DNA of 64,000 nucleotides, taken from assembly GCA_963662375.2 (NCBI GenBank), contig CAXXRP010000002.1, positions 1-64,000 of the forward strand, read 5' to 3'. Each line of letters begins with the position of its first letter. The first letter of the stretch is position 1. The position numbers and the translations under genes are program-made. Below are positions 56,448-64,000 of the stretch, piece after piece. This stretch comes from UBA11612 sp963662375 (GTDB taxonomy: Bacteria > Pseudomonadota > Alphaproteobacteria > Rhodospirillales > Rhodospirillaceae). The notes under the pieces were generated by a model, which had not been told where the DNA came from, searched no databases, and was given only the letters and a program-made list of their open reading frames with translations.

Positions 56448-56803
56448 GAAATAAAACCGAAAATGAAACGGCGGCTTCTGCCGTTGGGACCGAGAGTCTC
56501 GACGCTGATCTGCTGAAGATCGAGTCGCTGATTGCCACGGCGGTCCGCCTTATCGAAGAAGGCCGCGTGGTTGATCTGACCGCCCTGCAGGAGCGAACGA
56601 AACACCTTTGCGACGCCGTCGTGCAGTTGCCGTCGGAGGACGCCCAGCCACTAATTCCGACAATGGAGTCCGTGCTGACGCAACTCGACACGCTCACAGA
56701 AAATTTGACGAAGCGTTATGGCGACTTACCGGCAGTTTCAAGCCGGATCGGATCAGACGCCGCCGCGTCGGTGGGTAGCCGCAGGCTCAAGAACTTTCCT
56801 TAG
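56444..56803 (+). CDS. Hypothetical flagellar-cluster protein
   Basis: A 119-residue acidic helical protein, translationally coupled to the FlhX-type gene (ATGA). Residues about 22-100 form long helices (LLKIESLIATAVRLIEEG, then LTALQERTKHLCDAVVQL), which resembles small flagellar chaperones of the FlgN/FliT kind in size and style, but I cannot name it. The stop codon overlaps a small hairpin at 56803-56821 (GGCTTCG/CGAAGCC). Conserved position between FlhX and FliO in relatives is something I recall only loosely. Confidence 0.7.
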   Translation: MRNKTENETAASAVGTESLDADLLKIESLIATAVRLIEEGRVVDLTALQERTKHLCDAVVQLPSEDAQPLIPTMESVLTQLDTLTENLTKRYGDLPAVSSRIGSDAAASVGSRRLKNFP

Positions 56804-56839
56804 GCTTCGCTAGACGAAGCCGCGTCGCCACAAGGAGCT

Positions 56840-57187
56840 CTGGTATCATCCACGGAAGCCACCAATTATCTGCGCTTCTTCTTTGTGCTCATTCTGGTTC
56901 TTGGTCTGATCGTCGGATTGGGCTGGGTCCTGAAACGTCTCGGTAGCGGCGACGGCGCACGCAGGCCGCTAACCCGCCGACGGCGCCTAGGGACGGTTGA
57001 ATTCGCCACTCTCGACGCGCGGCACAAGGTGGCTCTGGTCTGCCGCGACGACGTCGAGCATCTTGTTCTCGTGGGGCCAAACACAAACCAGGTCATCGAA
57101 AGCGGCATACCCGCCACCGGAGACATGCCAGCGGCGAGTCGAACTCCATCGTTGGCCTTCGGATATTTTTTATCCAAGAAAAAGTAG
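56840..57187 (+). pseudogene. fliO: fliO-like gene without a normal start codon
   Basis: FliO helps assemble the FliPQR export gate. The frame reads ATNYLRFFFVLILVLGLIVG with one membrane helix, then LKRLGSG, a basic stretch and the FliO core TVEFATLDARHKVALVCRDD, VEHLVLVGPNTNQVIESG. A ribosome binding site AAGGAG is at 56832-56837, but no ATG, GTG or TTG follows in frame until the GTG at 56882 inside the helix; a CTG at 56840 is too close. The start codon has probably been lost, or translation begins at a rare codon. The rest of the frame is undamaged up to the TAG at 57187. Confidence 0.65.
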
Positions 57188-57240
57188 CATGCGCGCCCGC
57201 ATAACGATTCGACCTCTCGCCTCGAAAACCGTCGCGTCAC

Positions 57241-57480
57241 GCGCTGGTTCCTGCATTTCTAATTTCAGAGCTGCGGCGCGCCTTTGAGATCGGATTTCTG
57301 ATCTAGATTCCTTTCATCGCCATCGACATGGTTACCGCTTCAGTGCTCATGTCCATGGGTATAATGATGCTGCCGCCTATGATGCTATCCCTACCCTTCA
57401 AGCTCATTTTCTTTGTGCTTGTCGACGGCTGGTCTTTTCTGATGGGCAGCTTGATGCAGAATTTCCAAGGCGGCGGATAG
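57241..57480 (+). pseudogene. fliP: 3' remnant of fliP with an internal stop
   Basis: Only the last ~80 codons of FliP, the core of the flagellar export gate, remain. The frame gives LVPAFLISELRRAFEIGFLI, a TAG at 57304-57306 where relatives have Tyr or Phe, then IPFIAIDMVTASVLMSMG, IMMLPPMMLSLPFKLIFF and VLVDGWSFLMGSLMQNFQ. The first ~170 residues of a normal FliP are absent; the remnant starts about 55 bp after fliO, where fliP normally begins. So the gene has lost its 5' two thirds and also has a nonsense codon. The following gene is not flagellar. Confidence 0.88.
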
Positions 57481-57587
57481 CGCAACGAGGGCCCATACGT
57501 CCAATTTACCAGTGTGCATTCGGATGTTGGTCCCCCCTTCCCTTTTGGTCATAATCTTTGCACCTGCACACTTGGAGAGGGGTGGCC

Positions 57588-57893
57588 ATGACGGAAGATG
57601 CATTAGCCTTGCATACACTCGCGCAGCGGCGCTGGCGCATGGCGATCAGCCTGAGCGTCCTGATGGTTGTGATCTACTTTGGATTTGTGCTTCTGGTGGC
57701 CTGGAACAAGGACGGCCTCGGCACATTGATTGTGCCCGGTCTGTCCGTAGGCATTGTTCTCGGTGCGCTGGTCATCGTCCTGACATGGGGAGTTACTTGG
57801 TTTTATGTACGCTGGGCAAATACACACATCGACGCCGAGATCAGACGCCTTAATCAGGCAACGAGCGAGCCGGCGAGTGGGAACGCCTCATGA
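57588..57893 (+). CDS. DUF485 membrane protein
   Basis: A 101-residue inner membrane protein with two helices (about 19-43 and 55-80), typical of DUF485 (YjcH-like) proteins encoded directly before sodium/solute symporters. The start is the ATG at 57588, preceded by GGAGAGGGG. The stop overlaps the symporter start (ATGA), so the two are made together. A role as small accessory subunit of the transporter is inferred from this coupling, which is widely conserved. Confidence 0.92.
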   Translation: MTEDALALHTLAQRRWRMAISLSVLMVVIYFGFVLLVAWNKDGLGTLIVPGLSVGIVLGALVIVLTWGVTWFYVRWANTHIDAEIRRLNQATSEPASGNAS

Positions 57894-59437
57894 GCGAGTC
57901 CGGTACGGCCATCGGTGAACCCAATGTCACCGCTATTGTTTTCTTCTTTATCTTTGTCGCCCTGACACTCGCCATCACCTACTGGGCAGCGCGCAAGACC
58001 AAAAGCACCGAGGAATTTTTCGCCGCCGGCCGCACCATCTCCGGACGCCAGAATGGCTTTGCCCTGGCAGGCGACTATATGAGCGCCGCCAGTTTTCTTG
58101 GTATCGCGGGACTAGTGTCCCTCTCCGGCTTTGACGGCTTGATCTATTCCACCGGTTGGCTGGTGGGCTGGCCGGTTATCCTTTTCCTCATCGCCGAGCC
58201 TCTGCGAAACCTTGGCAAGTACACGTTCGCCGACGTCGTCGCCTACCGCTTGCAGCAGACTCCTGTAAGGGTAGCCGCTGCCATCGGCACCCTGGCCGTG
58301 GTCGCATTCTATCTCATCGCGCAGATGGTTGGCGCCGGCAATTTGATTAGGCTGATGTTCGGCCTCTCCTATGAGACGGCAGTCGTCATCGTTGGCGCGG
58401 TCATGCTTGCCTACGTCCTTTTTGGCGGCATGATCGCCACCACATGGGTGCAGATCGTCAAAGCTTGTCTTCTACTTGGCGGAGCTGTTCTGATGTCGGT
58501 TCTGGTGCTGGCACAATTTAACATGAACCCCATCGCCTTATTTGCGGCCGCACAGGATCGCTACGGTGAGGGCGTTTTGGCACCGGGCGCGCTCATCACC
58601 AGCCCCTGGGAAGCAGTATCGCTTGGATTGGCGCTGATGTTCGGTACAGCAGGTTTACCACATATCCTTATGCGCTTTTATACGGTGCCGAACGCCCAGG
58701 CGGCGCGGCAGTCCGTGTTCTGGGCCACGGGGCTTATCGGCTTCTTTTACCTGCTGACATTCATATTGGGCTTCGGCGCCATGGTGTTGGTCGGCCGCGA
58801 CGTCATCACCAGCGTCGACGCCGGCGGGAATATGGCGGCGCCGCTATTGGCCGAAGCCGTTGGCGGCACCGGGCTTCTCGGATTTATCGCCGCTGTCGCC
58901 TTCGCGACCATCCTCGCCGTCGTGGCGGGGCTAACTTTGTCAGGTGCAGCCGCCCTCAGTCACGATCTGTGGGTGTCGGTAGCACGCAAGGGCCATGCCG
59001 ATCACGGCGAGCAATTGAAAGTCGCGCGTACTGCGACGGTGGTACTAAGCATTGTCGCTATCCTGCTGGGCATCGCCTTCAAAGGCCAGAACGTCGCCTT
59101 CATGGTCGGCCTCGCGTTTGCGGTCGCGGCCAGCGGCAATTTCCCGGCGCTGGTGCTTTCCCTCTACTGGCGCCACTCCACCACCAACGGCATGGTTGCG
59201 TCCATCATTGTTGGAACTACGACCAGCCTGCTGTTCATCTACCTCTCGCCGACCATTCAGGTGGATATTTTAGGTCACGCCGATGCCTGGTTCCCGCTGA
59301 AGAACCCGGCTCTAATCACTATTCCGCTCGCGTTCGCGGTAGGCGTCATTGCTTCGCTTCTGAAACCTGAGCCCGCGGCTCTCGCGGCTTACGACCAGGC
59401 AGAACGGCGCATGATTCTCGGCGTCGCGCCGGAATAG
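57890..59437 (+). CDS. Sodium:solute symporter (ActP-like)
   Basis: A 515-residue transporter of the SSS family with about 13 membrane helices. The first conserved block is TEEFFAAGRTISGRQNGFAL followed by AGDYMSAASFLGIAGLVS, and LPHILMRFYTVPNAQAARQS is the family signature in the middle. Similarity in style is highest to acetate permease ActP and related monocarboxylate carriers, whose genes also follow a DUF485 gene. Substrate acetate or another short carboxylate is inference. Sequence is complete. Confidence 0.94.
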   Translation: MSESGTAIGEPNVTAIVFFFIFVALTLAITYWAARKTKSTEEFFAAGRTISGRQNGFALAGDYMSAASFLGIAGLVSLSGFDGLIYSTGWLVGWPVILFLIAEPLRNLGKYTFADVVAYRLQQTPVRVAAAIGTLAVVAFYLIAQMVGAGNLIRLMFGLSYETAVVIVGAVMLAYVLFGGMIATTWVQIVKACLLLGGAVLMSVLVLAQFNMNPIALFAAAQDRYGEGVLAPGALITSPWEAVSLGLALMFGTAGLPHILMRFYTVPNAQAARQSVFWATGLIGFFYLLTFILGFGAMVLVGRDVITSVDAGGNMAAPLLAEAVGGTGLLGFIAAVAFATILAVVAGLTLSGAAALSHDLWVSVARKGHADHGEQLKVARTATVVLSIVAILLGIAFKGQNVAFMVGLAFAVAASGNFPALVLSLYWRHSTTNGMVASIIVGTTTSLLFIYLSPTIQVDILGHADAWFPLKNPALITIPLAFAVGVIASLLKPEPAALAAYDQAERRMILGVAPE

Positions 59438-59473
59438 ATTGCTCCGCACAGCTCAAAACAACATAGAGGCTGC

Positions 59474-59905
59474 ATGGAACCTATATGGTTTAAGCCGATT
59501 CAACTCAGCGATCTGGACCAGTTTCATCCGGGCACTATGATGGAACACTTGGGCATTCGCGTGACTGAGCTTGGTCCTGACTATCTGCGGGGCACGATGC
59601 CTGTCGATACGCGGACCCATCAGCCCTTCGGACTGCTGCACGGTGGCGCGTCGGTCGCCCTAGCCGAAACACTGGGCAGCCTTGCCGCCTGCCTTGTCGT
59701 TGACGAAAGTAAACAATTTTGCGTTGGCCAGGAAATTAACGCGAACCATCTCCGTGGTGTGCACAGCGGGCTCGTGACCGGTACGGCGCGTCCCTATTAC
59801 ATCGGCACGACGAGTCAGGTGTGGAGCATTGAAATACGGGACGCGAAGAAAGAGCTAGCCTGTATTTCGCGTCTGACGATGGCTGTGCGTGATCGTCCGG
59901 CCTAG
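59474..59905 (+). CDS. Hotdog-fold acyl-CoA thioesterase (PaaI/YdiI type)
   Basis: A 143-residue hotdog protein. The central helix carries the motif QPFGLLHGGASVALAETLGS (about 54-73), where the Glu acts as general base in the 4-hydroxybenzoyl-CoA thioesterase group to which YdiI and PaaI belong. FCVGQEINANHLRGV and the C-terminal strand ACISRLTMAVRDR complete the fold. It hydrolyses some acyl-CoA; the exact substrate is not visible. It is downstream of the symporter on the same strand with a 36 bp gap, so co-transcription is possible, which would fit carboxylate uptake and CoA-ester turnover. Confidence 0.93.
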   Translation: MEPIWFKPIQLSDLDQFHPGTMMEHLGIRVTELGPDYLRGTMPVDTRTHQPFGLLHGGASVALAETLGSLAACLVVDESKQFCVGQEINANHLRGVHSGLVTGTARPYYIGTTSQVWSIEIRDAKKELACISRLTMAVRDRPA

Positions 59906-59947
59906 TGGCGGTGTGCGCCTTCTCATCTACTGGGACAGGAGGCTAAA

Positions 59948-60064
59948 ATGGTATTAGAAATCGCCATGGTCGAAATACGGCCCGGTGGCGATGCTGCCGC
60001 CGCGCCGGCCCATTTTCCCGACAAACACAGGTTGATCGCCGCACCTCGTGAATGCCGGCGGTGA
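59948..60064 (+). pseudogene. Truncated remnant of an antibiotic-biosynthesis-monooxygenase-like gene
   Basis: A frame of 38 codons with a perfect AGGAGG before its ATG. The first 14 residues (MVLEIAMVEIRPGG) look like the first strand of ABM-fold proteins, but the frame then drifts to an unrelated Arg-rich end and a TGA. The good start signal and lost body suggest the 5' end of a decayed gene. Alternatively a genuine tiny peptide. Confidence 0.4.
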
Positions 60065-60070
60065 GGCCAG

Positions 60071-60487
60071 CTAATCAGAGCGGTGGGTCCGCTCCATACG
60101 CTCATGGCGCTCCTGCGCCTCGATACTAAGGGTCGCGATAGGGCGGGCCTCCAAGCGCTGTATGCTGATGGGCTCGCCTGTCTCCTCGCAGTACCCATAG
60201 GTCCCCTCGTCGATACCCCGGATCGCCGCATCAATTTTGCTGATGAGCTTGCGGGCGCGGTCTCGAGTACGGAGCTCCAGCGATCGCTCCATCTCAGCGG
60301 AAGCACGGTCAGCGAGATCGGGTTCCTGCGCGCCGCCTTCCTGCAGATTTTCCAAGGTCTCTTCGGATTCCTTGAGCAATTCGCCGCGCCAGCTTAATAG
60401 CTTGCGGCGGAAGTACTCTTGCTGTTTGGGATTCATGAACGGTTCTTTTGCTTTGGGCCGATAATTTGGCGGCGTTGTGATCGTCAT
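60071..60487 (-). CDS. dksA: RNA polymerase-binding factor DksA
   Basis: DksA binds in the secondary channel of RNA polymerase and works with ppGpp. The 138-residue protein has the conserved alphaproteobacterial N-terminus (TITTPPNYRPKAKEPFMNPK), the long coiled coil (about 25-95) with the acidic tip in EPDLADRASAEMER (about 56-69), and the C-terminal globule DEGTYGYCEETGEPISIQRL, EARPIATLSIEAQERHER. Of the four zinc cysteines of E. coli DksA only one remains; relatives in this class commonly keep two, so this copy is even poorer. I keep the upstream ATG because the N-terminal residues match the family. Confidence 0.95.
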   Translation of the reverse strand: MTITTPPNYRPKAKEPFMNPKQQEYFRRKLLSWRGELLKESEETLENLQEGGAQEPDLADRASAEMERSLELRTRDRARKLISKIDAAIRGIDEGTYGYCEETGEPISIQRLEARPIATLSIEAQERHERMERTHRSD

Positions 60488-60679
60488 GTCCTCGAACTCT
60501 CTACCAATAAACGGACGGCGCGGGAATATATGGGCTCAACCTGCGCTCCGCAAGGGCGCATAACATATTGTTTAATTGGGATTTATTTAAATTTCGGCAT
60601 CTGGGTTTAAAAATTACGCCGAAAACGGTCCGATGAGCGTTAAACCAGTCTGCTGCTGAGCTCGGGGAAGGAAAGATTG

Positions 60680-60972
60680 ATGTCCGATTTTATGCTGAGC
60701 CAGGTACAAGGTCTCCTGGGTAAAGTGGCCGATGACGTAGGCAAGGTGGGTAAGACCCAGGCCGCGCGGATGGCCATGTTGCTGGGCGCCATCAACGATT
60801 TGGCGGCGAACTGTTCGCGACACAGGCCATCTTGTGCACACTGCTGAAGGACCATCCTTTTGATGCCAATAAGATCAAAGCCTGGATCGACGTTCAGACC
60901 GAAAGGGGAGACAAAACATCCAAGGCCCATGCCGCGGTGGACTTGCTGCTATCGGACGCCAAGAGAAACTGA
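60680..60972 (+). pseudogene. Frameshifted small gene of unknown function
   Basis: From the ATG at 60680, preceded by GAAGGAAAG, the frame reads MSDFMLSQVQGLLGKVADDV, GKVGKTQAARMAMLLGAIND and then turns Cys/Arg-rich and stops at 60843-60845. Another frame continues sensibly from about 60808: GELFATQAILCTLLKDHPFD, ANKIKAWIDVQTERGDKTSK and AHAAVDLLLSDAKRN, ending at the TGA at 60970-60972. Joined by one shift it makes a helical protein of about 97 residues. I do not recognise it. Confidence 0.55.
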
Positions 60973-61050
60973 ACGGGCGGAGTCATTTGACTGTGCCGGT
61001 ATCCAGCAAATAATCCTCGCCTCATTGTGGCTTGACGCGGCGTACCCGTA

Positions 61051-62316
61051 ATGTTGCGCAGCGCATATCGCTTTCTTTCCGACCTAGCTGGCCCTTTCCT
61101 GACGTTGTGGCTGAAGGTACGTGCACGCCGCGGCAAGGAAGACCCCTCTCGTCTTTCCGAGCGCCTTGGCATCGCCAGCATGCCGCGGCCGAACGGGCCG
61201 CTGGCCTGGCTTCATGCCGCCAGCGTCGGCGAAGCTCTTTCCGTGTTGCCCGTAATCGCCGCCCTCAGGGACCAAGGCTGGCATACTGTCATAACAACCG
61301 GCACGATGACCTCAGCACGCGTGTTGAAAGACCGCCTGCCGGCTGGCGCCATTCATCAGTTCGCACCCTTGGACCGCCGCGCGTGGGTTCGGCGCTTCGT
61401 CGAGCATTGGAGCCCGGATCTTGTGTTATGGACCGAATCCGAACTTTGGCCGAATACGCTTGCAGCTATCGCCGCACAGAACATTCCATCGGTGCTCGTC
61501 AACGGCAGGCTGTCAGACCGCGCCTTTCGCGGATGGAAGCGGCGGCAGGCCCTTGCGGCCCATCTTGTCGGCGGGTTTTCCCTGATACTGGCGCAATCCG
61601 CGGAAGATGCACGCAGGTTCACGGCCCTTGGCGGGGGCACTGTTCACGCTGTCGGTAATCTCAAATTTGCGGCGGGAATTCTCCCTGTCGACCATGCGCA
61701 GCTCGATGTTTTGCGCGAACAGATCAACAACCGACCGGTTTGGCTTGCCGCAAGTATTCATCCCGGCGAGGACGCCGCCGTCATCGACGTGCACCGGCAA
61801 ATCGCGCTGTATCATCCAAAGCTATTAACAATCGCTGTCCCCCGTCATCCCGACCGGGGCCGGGCGATGGCATCTTCAATGGCGGACGCGGGCCTTATAG
61901 TCGCGCGGCGCGGCGCGGTCGAATCGATCTCGGCCGATACTGCGGTTTACGTGGCCGACACTATGGGTGAATTGGGGGTGTTTTACGCTCTTTGCGACAT
62001 TGTGTTTGTCGGTAAATCCCTCGCCATCGGCGGTGGTCAAAATCCCGTGGAACCGGCCCAATCGGGCTGTGCTCTGATTTTCGGACCGGACATGAGCAAT
62101 TTCCGGGATCTTGCATCGGAGCTTCTGGATTGCGGCGCAGCGCTCCAGGTTACCGACGCCTCCACACTCGGCGCAGCAGTTAGCCGATTGCTCGACGATA
62201 CTGCAGCCCGCACCGCGATGATCGATGCGTCACGCAAATTGATGGCGCGCCACCGCGAGTGCGCCGCTGAAACCTTGGCTCACCTCAAGCCCTATCTGGC
62301 GCAATCCTCGGCTTGA
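61051..62316 (+). CDS. waaA: 3-deoxy-D-manno-octulosonic acid (Kdo) transferase
   Basis: WaaA adds Kdo to lipid A precursors at the inner membrane. The 421-residue GT-B glycosyltransferase has an N-terminal hydrophobic anchor (about 5-22), the acceptor-side motif LAWLHAASVGEALSVLPVI with the catalytic Glu (near residue 60), FAPLDRRAWVRRFVEHWSPD, LVLWTESELWPN (about 125-136), and the CMP-Kdo-binding half with AVPRHPDRG, FVGKSLAIGGGQNPVEPAQ and the final helices. A lipopolysaccharide-containing outer membrane follows from its presence. It is complete and not embedded in an LPS cluster here. Confidence 0.96.
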   Translation: MLRSAYRFLSDLAGPFLTLWLKVRARRGKEDPSRLSERLGIASMPRPNGPLAWLHAASVGEALSVLPVIAALRDQGWHTVITTGTMTSARVLKDRLPAGAIHQFAPLDRRAWVRRFVEHWSPDLVLWTESELWPNTLAAIAAQNIPSVLVNGRLSDRAFRGWKRRQALAAHLVGGFSLILAQSAEDARRFTALGGGTVHAVGNLKFAAGILPVDHAQLDVLREQINNRPVWLAASIHPGEDAAVIDVHRQIALYHPKLLTIAVPRHPDRGRAMASSMADAGLIVARRGAVESISADTAVYVADTMGELGVFYALCDIVFVGKSLAIGGGQNPVEPAQSGCALIFGPDMSNFRDLASELLDCGAALQVTDASTLGAAVSRLLDDTAARTAMIDASRKLMARHRECAAETLAHLKPYLAQSSA

Positions 62317-62347
62317 ACACCACTGTGGATCAGGTAGCCTCACGCGC

Positions 62348-62698
62348 ATGATCTATCTCATCACCAAGGCGGCGTTCTCGGGGGTAATCATCATGATCGT
62401 CTCGGAGGTGGCTCGCCGCAGTCCAGGCTTTGGCGGTCTGATCGCGTCCTTACCGCTCGTTTCGGTCCTCGCCATGATATGGTTGTGGCGGGACACCCAC
62501 GACACCATCCGCATTGCCAATCATGCTGAGGCTACCTTCTGGTTTGTATTGCCGTCCCTGCCCATGTTTTTGGTACTGCCGGCCTTGCTGCGCAACGGTG
62601 TCGATTTTTGGATTGCTCTGGCCGGGTCCAGCTTTTTGACCATGGTACTCTATTCGCTGATGGTCTGGCTCTTGCCGAAGATCGGCATCAGTCTTTGA
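62348..62698 (+). CDS. DUF3147 family membrane protein
   Basis: A 116-residue protein with four membrane helices (about 4-22, 30-47, 62-82, 88-110), matching the small DUF3147 family by length and by the segment FGGLIASLPLVSVLAMIWLW. Function unknown. It begins 31 bp after waaA on the same strand and is probably transcribed with it. Confidence 0.85.
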   Translation: MIYLITKAAFSGVIIMIVSEVARRSPGFGGLIASLPLVSVLAMIWLWRDTHDTIRIANHAEATFWFVLPSLPMFLVLPALLRNGVDFWIALAGSSFLTMVLYSLMVWLLPKIGISL

Positions 62699-62754
62699 CA
62701 TCCAGGTCGCGGTTGTAGACAAGACTCTCTGCGCCGTGCGCAGATTCATGTAAG

Positions 62755-63129
62755 CTGATCACGGACAACGTGACCAACGCCGACACGATTGGCTACAAGG
62801 GCACGAACGTCAATTTCAAGACACTTGTCACCTCTCAGTCGTCCACGACCCAGTACTCGCCGGGCGGTGTGCAATCCGCACCGCGCCAGGGCATCGCCGT
62901 TCAGGGCCTGCTGCAAGCGACCACATCGTCCACCGACGCCGGTATTTCCGACGGCGGCGGCTATGTCGCCAACCAGGTGGCCGCGGCGGGTGCGGGCGAT
63001 TTGTTCACGTACAAACGCGCAGGCTCGTTCAAGGTCGACCAGGAAGGCTTTCTGCAGAAACTCGGCGGCGGCTTCATGCAAGACTGGCCCTCACCTTCTT
63101 CGACGGCACCCTCAGCGCCAAGACCGTGA
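62755..63129 (+). pseudogene. flgE: Fragment of a flagellar hook protein (FlgE-like)
   Basis: The frame without a start codon reads LITDNVTNADTIGYKGTNVN, FKTLVTSQSSTTQYSPGGVQ, SAPRQGIAVQGLLQATTSS and later FTYKRAGSFKVDQEGFLQKL, which is the N-terminal part of a hook protein from about residue 20 to 120. The first ~20 residues are missing and no ATG or ribosome binding site lies in frame. After GFMQDWP the frame breaks into Ser/Pro-rich sequence. An alternative frame (about 63090-63377) continues for 95 codons (LTFFDGTLSAKTVTVGQNTF) but I cannot place it in FlgE with confidence. No other hook genes are nearby. Confidence 0.8.
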
Positions 63130-63576
63130 CGGTGGGCCAGAACACATTTATAAAGGCTTACATTCGCGGCACCAGCGACAAGGTCGTCATCAACGACAAC
63201 ACCATCCACAGCACGAACCTTCAGCCGATCATCCGCAAAGCATCTGCCCACGGGCTTGGATACCTGATCGCGCCTTACGGTGAAGACACCGCGCCCATCG
63301 ATATTTCAGCCAGACATGAAAACGACTCCAGACTTGGGTTGGGGCTTTTCTTTTCTGTATGGCTGGAACTGATTTAATGCCGGACCCTCAATTCTCCAGC
63401 GTTGACCATCCCGAGTCGAGCAATACTCCGTATTTCCTGACCATTTAGATTAAACGCCCCAAAACTATTAGACAGAAAGTCGATAGTCCTCTTATTATGT
63501 TTCAGTGGTGTGATTTCGTCATAGTTCCGCATCGACATTCCCGGACTACCCCCTCCAGCAGAAGAGATGACACGGA

Positions 63577-63912
63577 ATGAGCATTAAAATGGGTCTTTTT
63601 GCAGCGATTATATTGTTGCTTTCGGCGAACCCCTCTTGGGCAGACAAGTGTGGTGACTGGAATGCCATAATCGGAAAAATAGCGATGAAATCGTGTCTCT
63701 ACCCAGGTGAGGAAAATGGGTACACGCTCATCAAGGTCCTCACGAACCGGCGTACAGAAGTCTGCTACTCGATCAAGTTTGCCCGAGGAGAGGATTTCGA
63801 AGGCTGCCGGACTTTGGACCCAGGTCAGGAATGGAGAACAAGTTGTTTCAGGTGTGCTCCAGTAAACGGCGGTACAACAGGGTGGGGACTTCTGAAATTC
63901 CAGCCACAATAA
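63577..63912 (+). CDS. Small secreted cysteine-containing protein
   Basis: A 111-residue protein with a clear signal peptide (MSIKMGLFAAIILLLSANPS, cleavage after SWA at residue 22). The mature part has six cysteines (C25, C40, C64, C78, C90, C93 by my count), enough for three disulfides, and is rich in Trp, Gly and Arg. No family recognised. Base composition is more AT-rich than the core genes. It stands alone; the flanking ~200 bp on the left and ~90 bp on the right hold nothing I recognise. Confidence 0.7.
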   Translation: MSIKMGLFAAIILLLSANPSWADKCGDWNAIIGKIAMKSCLYPGEENGYTLIKVLTNRRTEVCYSIKFARGEDFEGCRTLDPGQEWRTSCFRCAPVNGGTTGWGLLKFQPQ

Positions 63913-64000
63913 TTTGAGATCCGTTCAGACAGGTCCTTCGGTATAGTTATCTCCAGCGCAGCAATGCGCCGGGTTTTTTGTTTGCTCGAACGTTTGCCGA

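Overview
The window looks like chromosome of an alphaproteobacterium, probably Rhodospirillales-like. The reasons are the protein flavours (DnaG with a cysteine-poor N-terminal finger, alphaproteobacterial DksA, NADP-type Icd, MacAB-like exporter) and the linkages rpoD-dnaG-yqeY-carA-carB-greA, Lrp-trxB-LysR and alaS-recA-cckA next to flagellar rod genes. This taxonomic call is inference from recalled gene neighbourhoods; no 16S rRNA is present.

Positions 1-11.6 kb are an accessory region. It holds a plasmid-type relaxase remnant, an intact IS6-family element, an AT-richer orphan gene and an excisionase-like gene. After these comes a tightly packed recombinase block: two overlapping tyrosine recombinases, a serine recombinase, a DUF2924 protein and a second serine recombinase. 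The region stops at a tRNA with anticodon CAU. Just outside the tRNA lie two diverged copies of a ~185 bp repeat that includes the tRNA 3' end, which I read as scars of integration at this tRNA.

Positions 11.7-31.7 kb are core genes: rpoD (with a ~195-residue lysine-rich tail), dnaG, yqeY, carAB, greA, an Lrp regulator, trxB, a broken LysR gene, an aspartate aminotransferase with an apparent CTG start, uvrB, pssA-psd and a LysM protein. Positions 31.8-44.7 kb carry a membrane protein, an orphan triheme cytochrome c, two cytochromes c', a LOG protein, icd, a cysteine-rich protein, a frameshifted crcB, a MacAB-like efflux operon and a VWA/MoxR pair.

Positions 44.8-47.9 kb are a second accessory patch: a DNA methyltransferase split by a frameshift from an HNH nuclease domain, several small orphan genes (two of them paralogues with a near-identical hairpin around the ribosome binding site) and a frameshifted phasin. 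Then come alaS, recA (with an SOS box) and cckA.

Positions 54.8-57.5 kb are a flagellar cluster in decay. FlgB and FlgC are fused into one chimera, fliE has an internal stop, fliO lacks a normal start, and only the 3' end of fliP is left, itself with a stop. A hook-protein fragment lies at 62.8 kb. The rest holds a DUF485/solute symporter pair, a thioesterase, dksA, waaA, a DUF3147 protein and a small secreted protein.

Broken genes are frequent in the window. Some (gene fusion, 5' deletion, tandem duplication) look like true decay; single-base frameshifts could also be sequencing errors.
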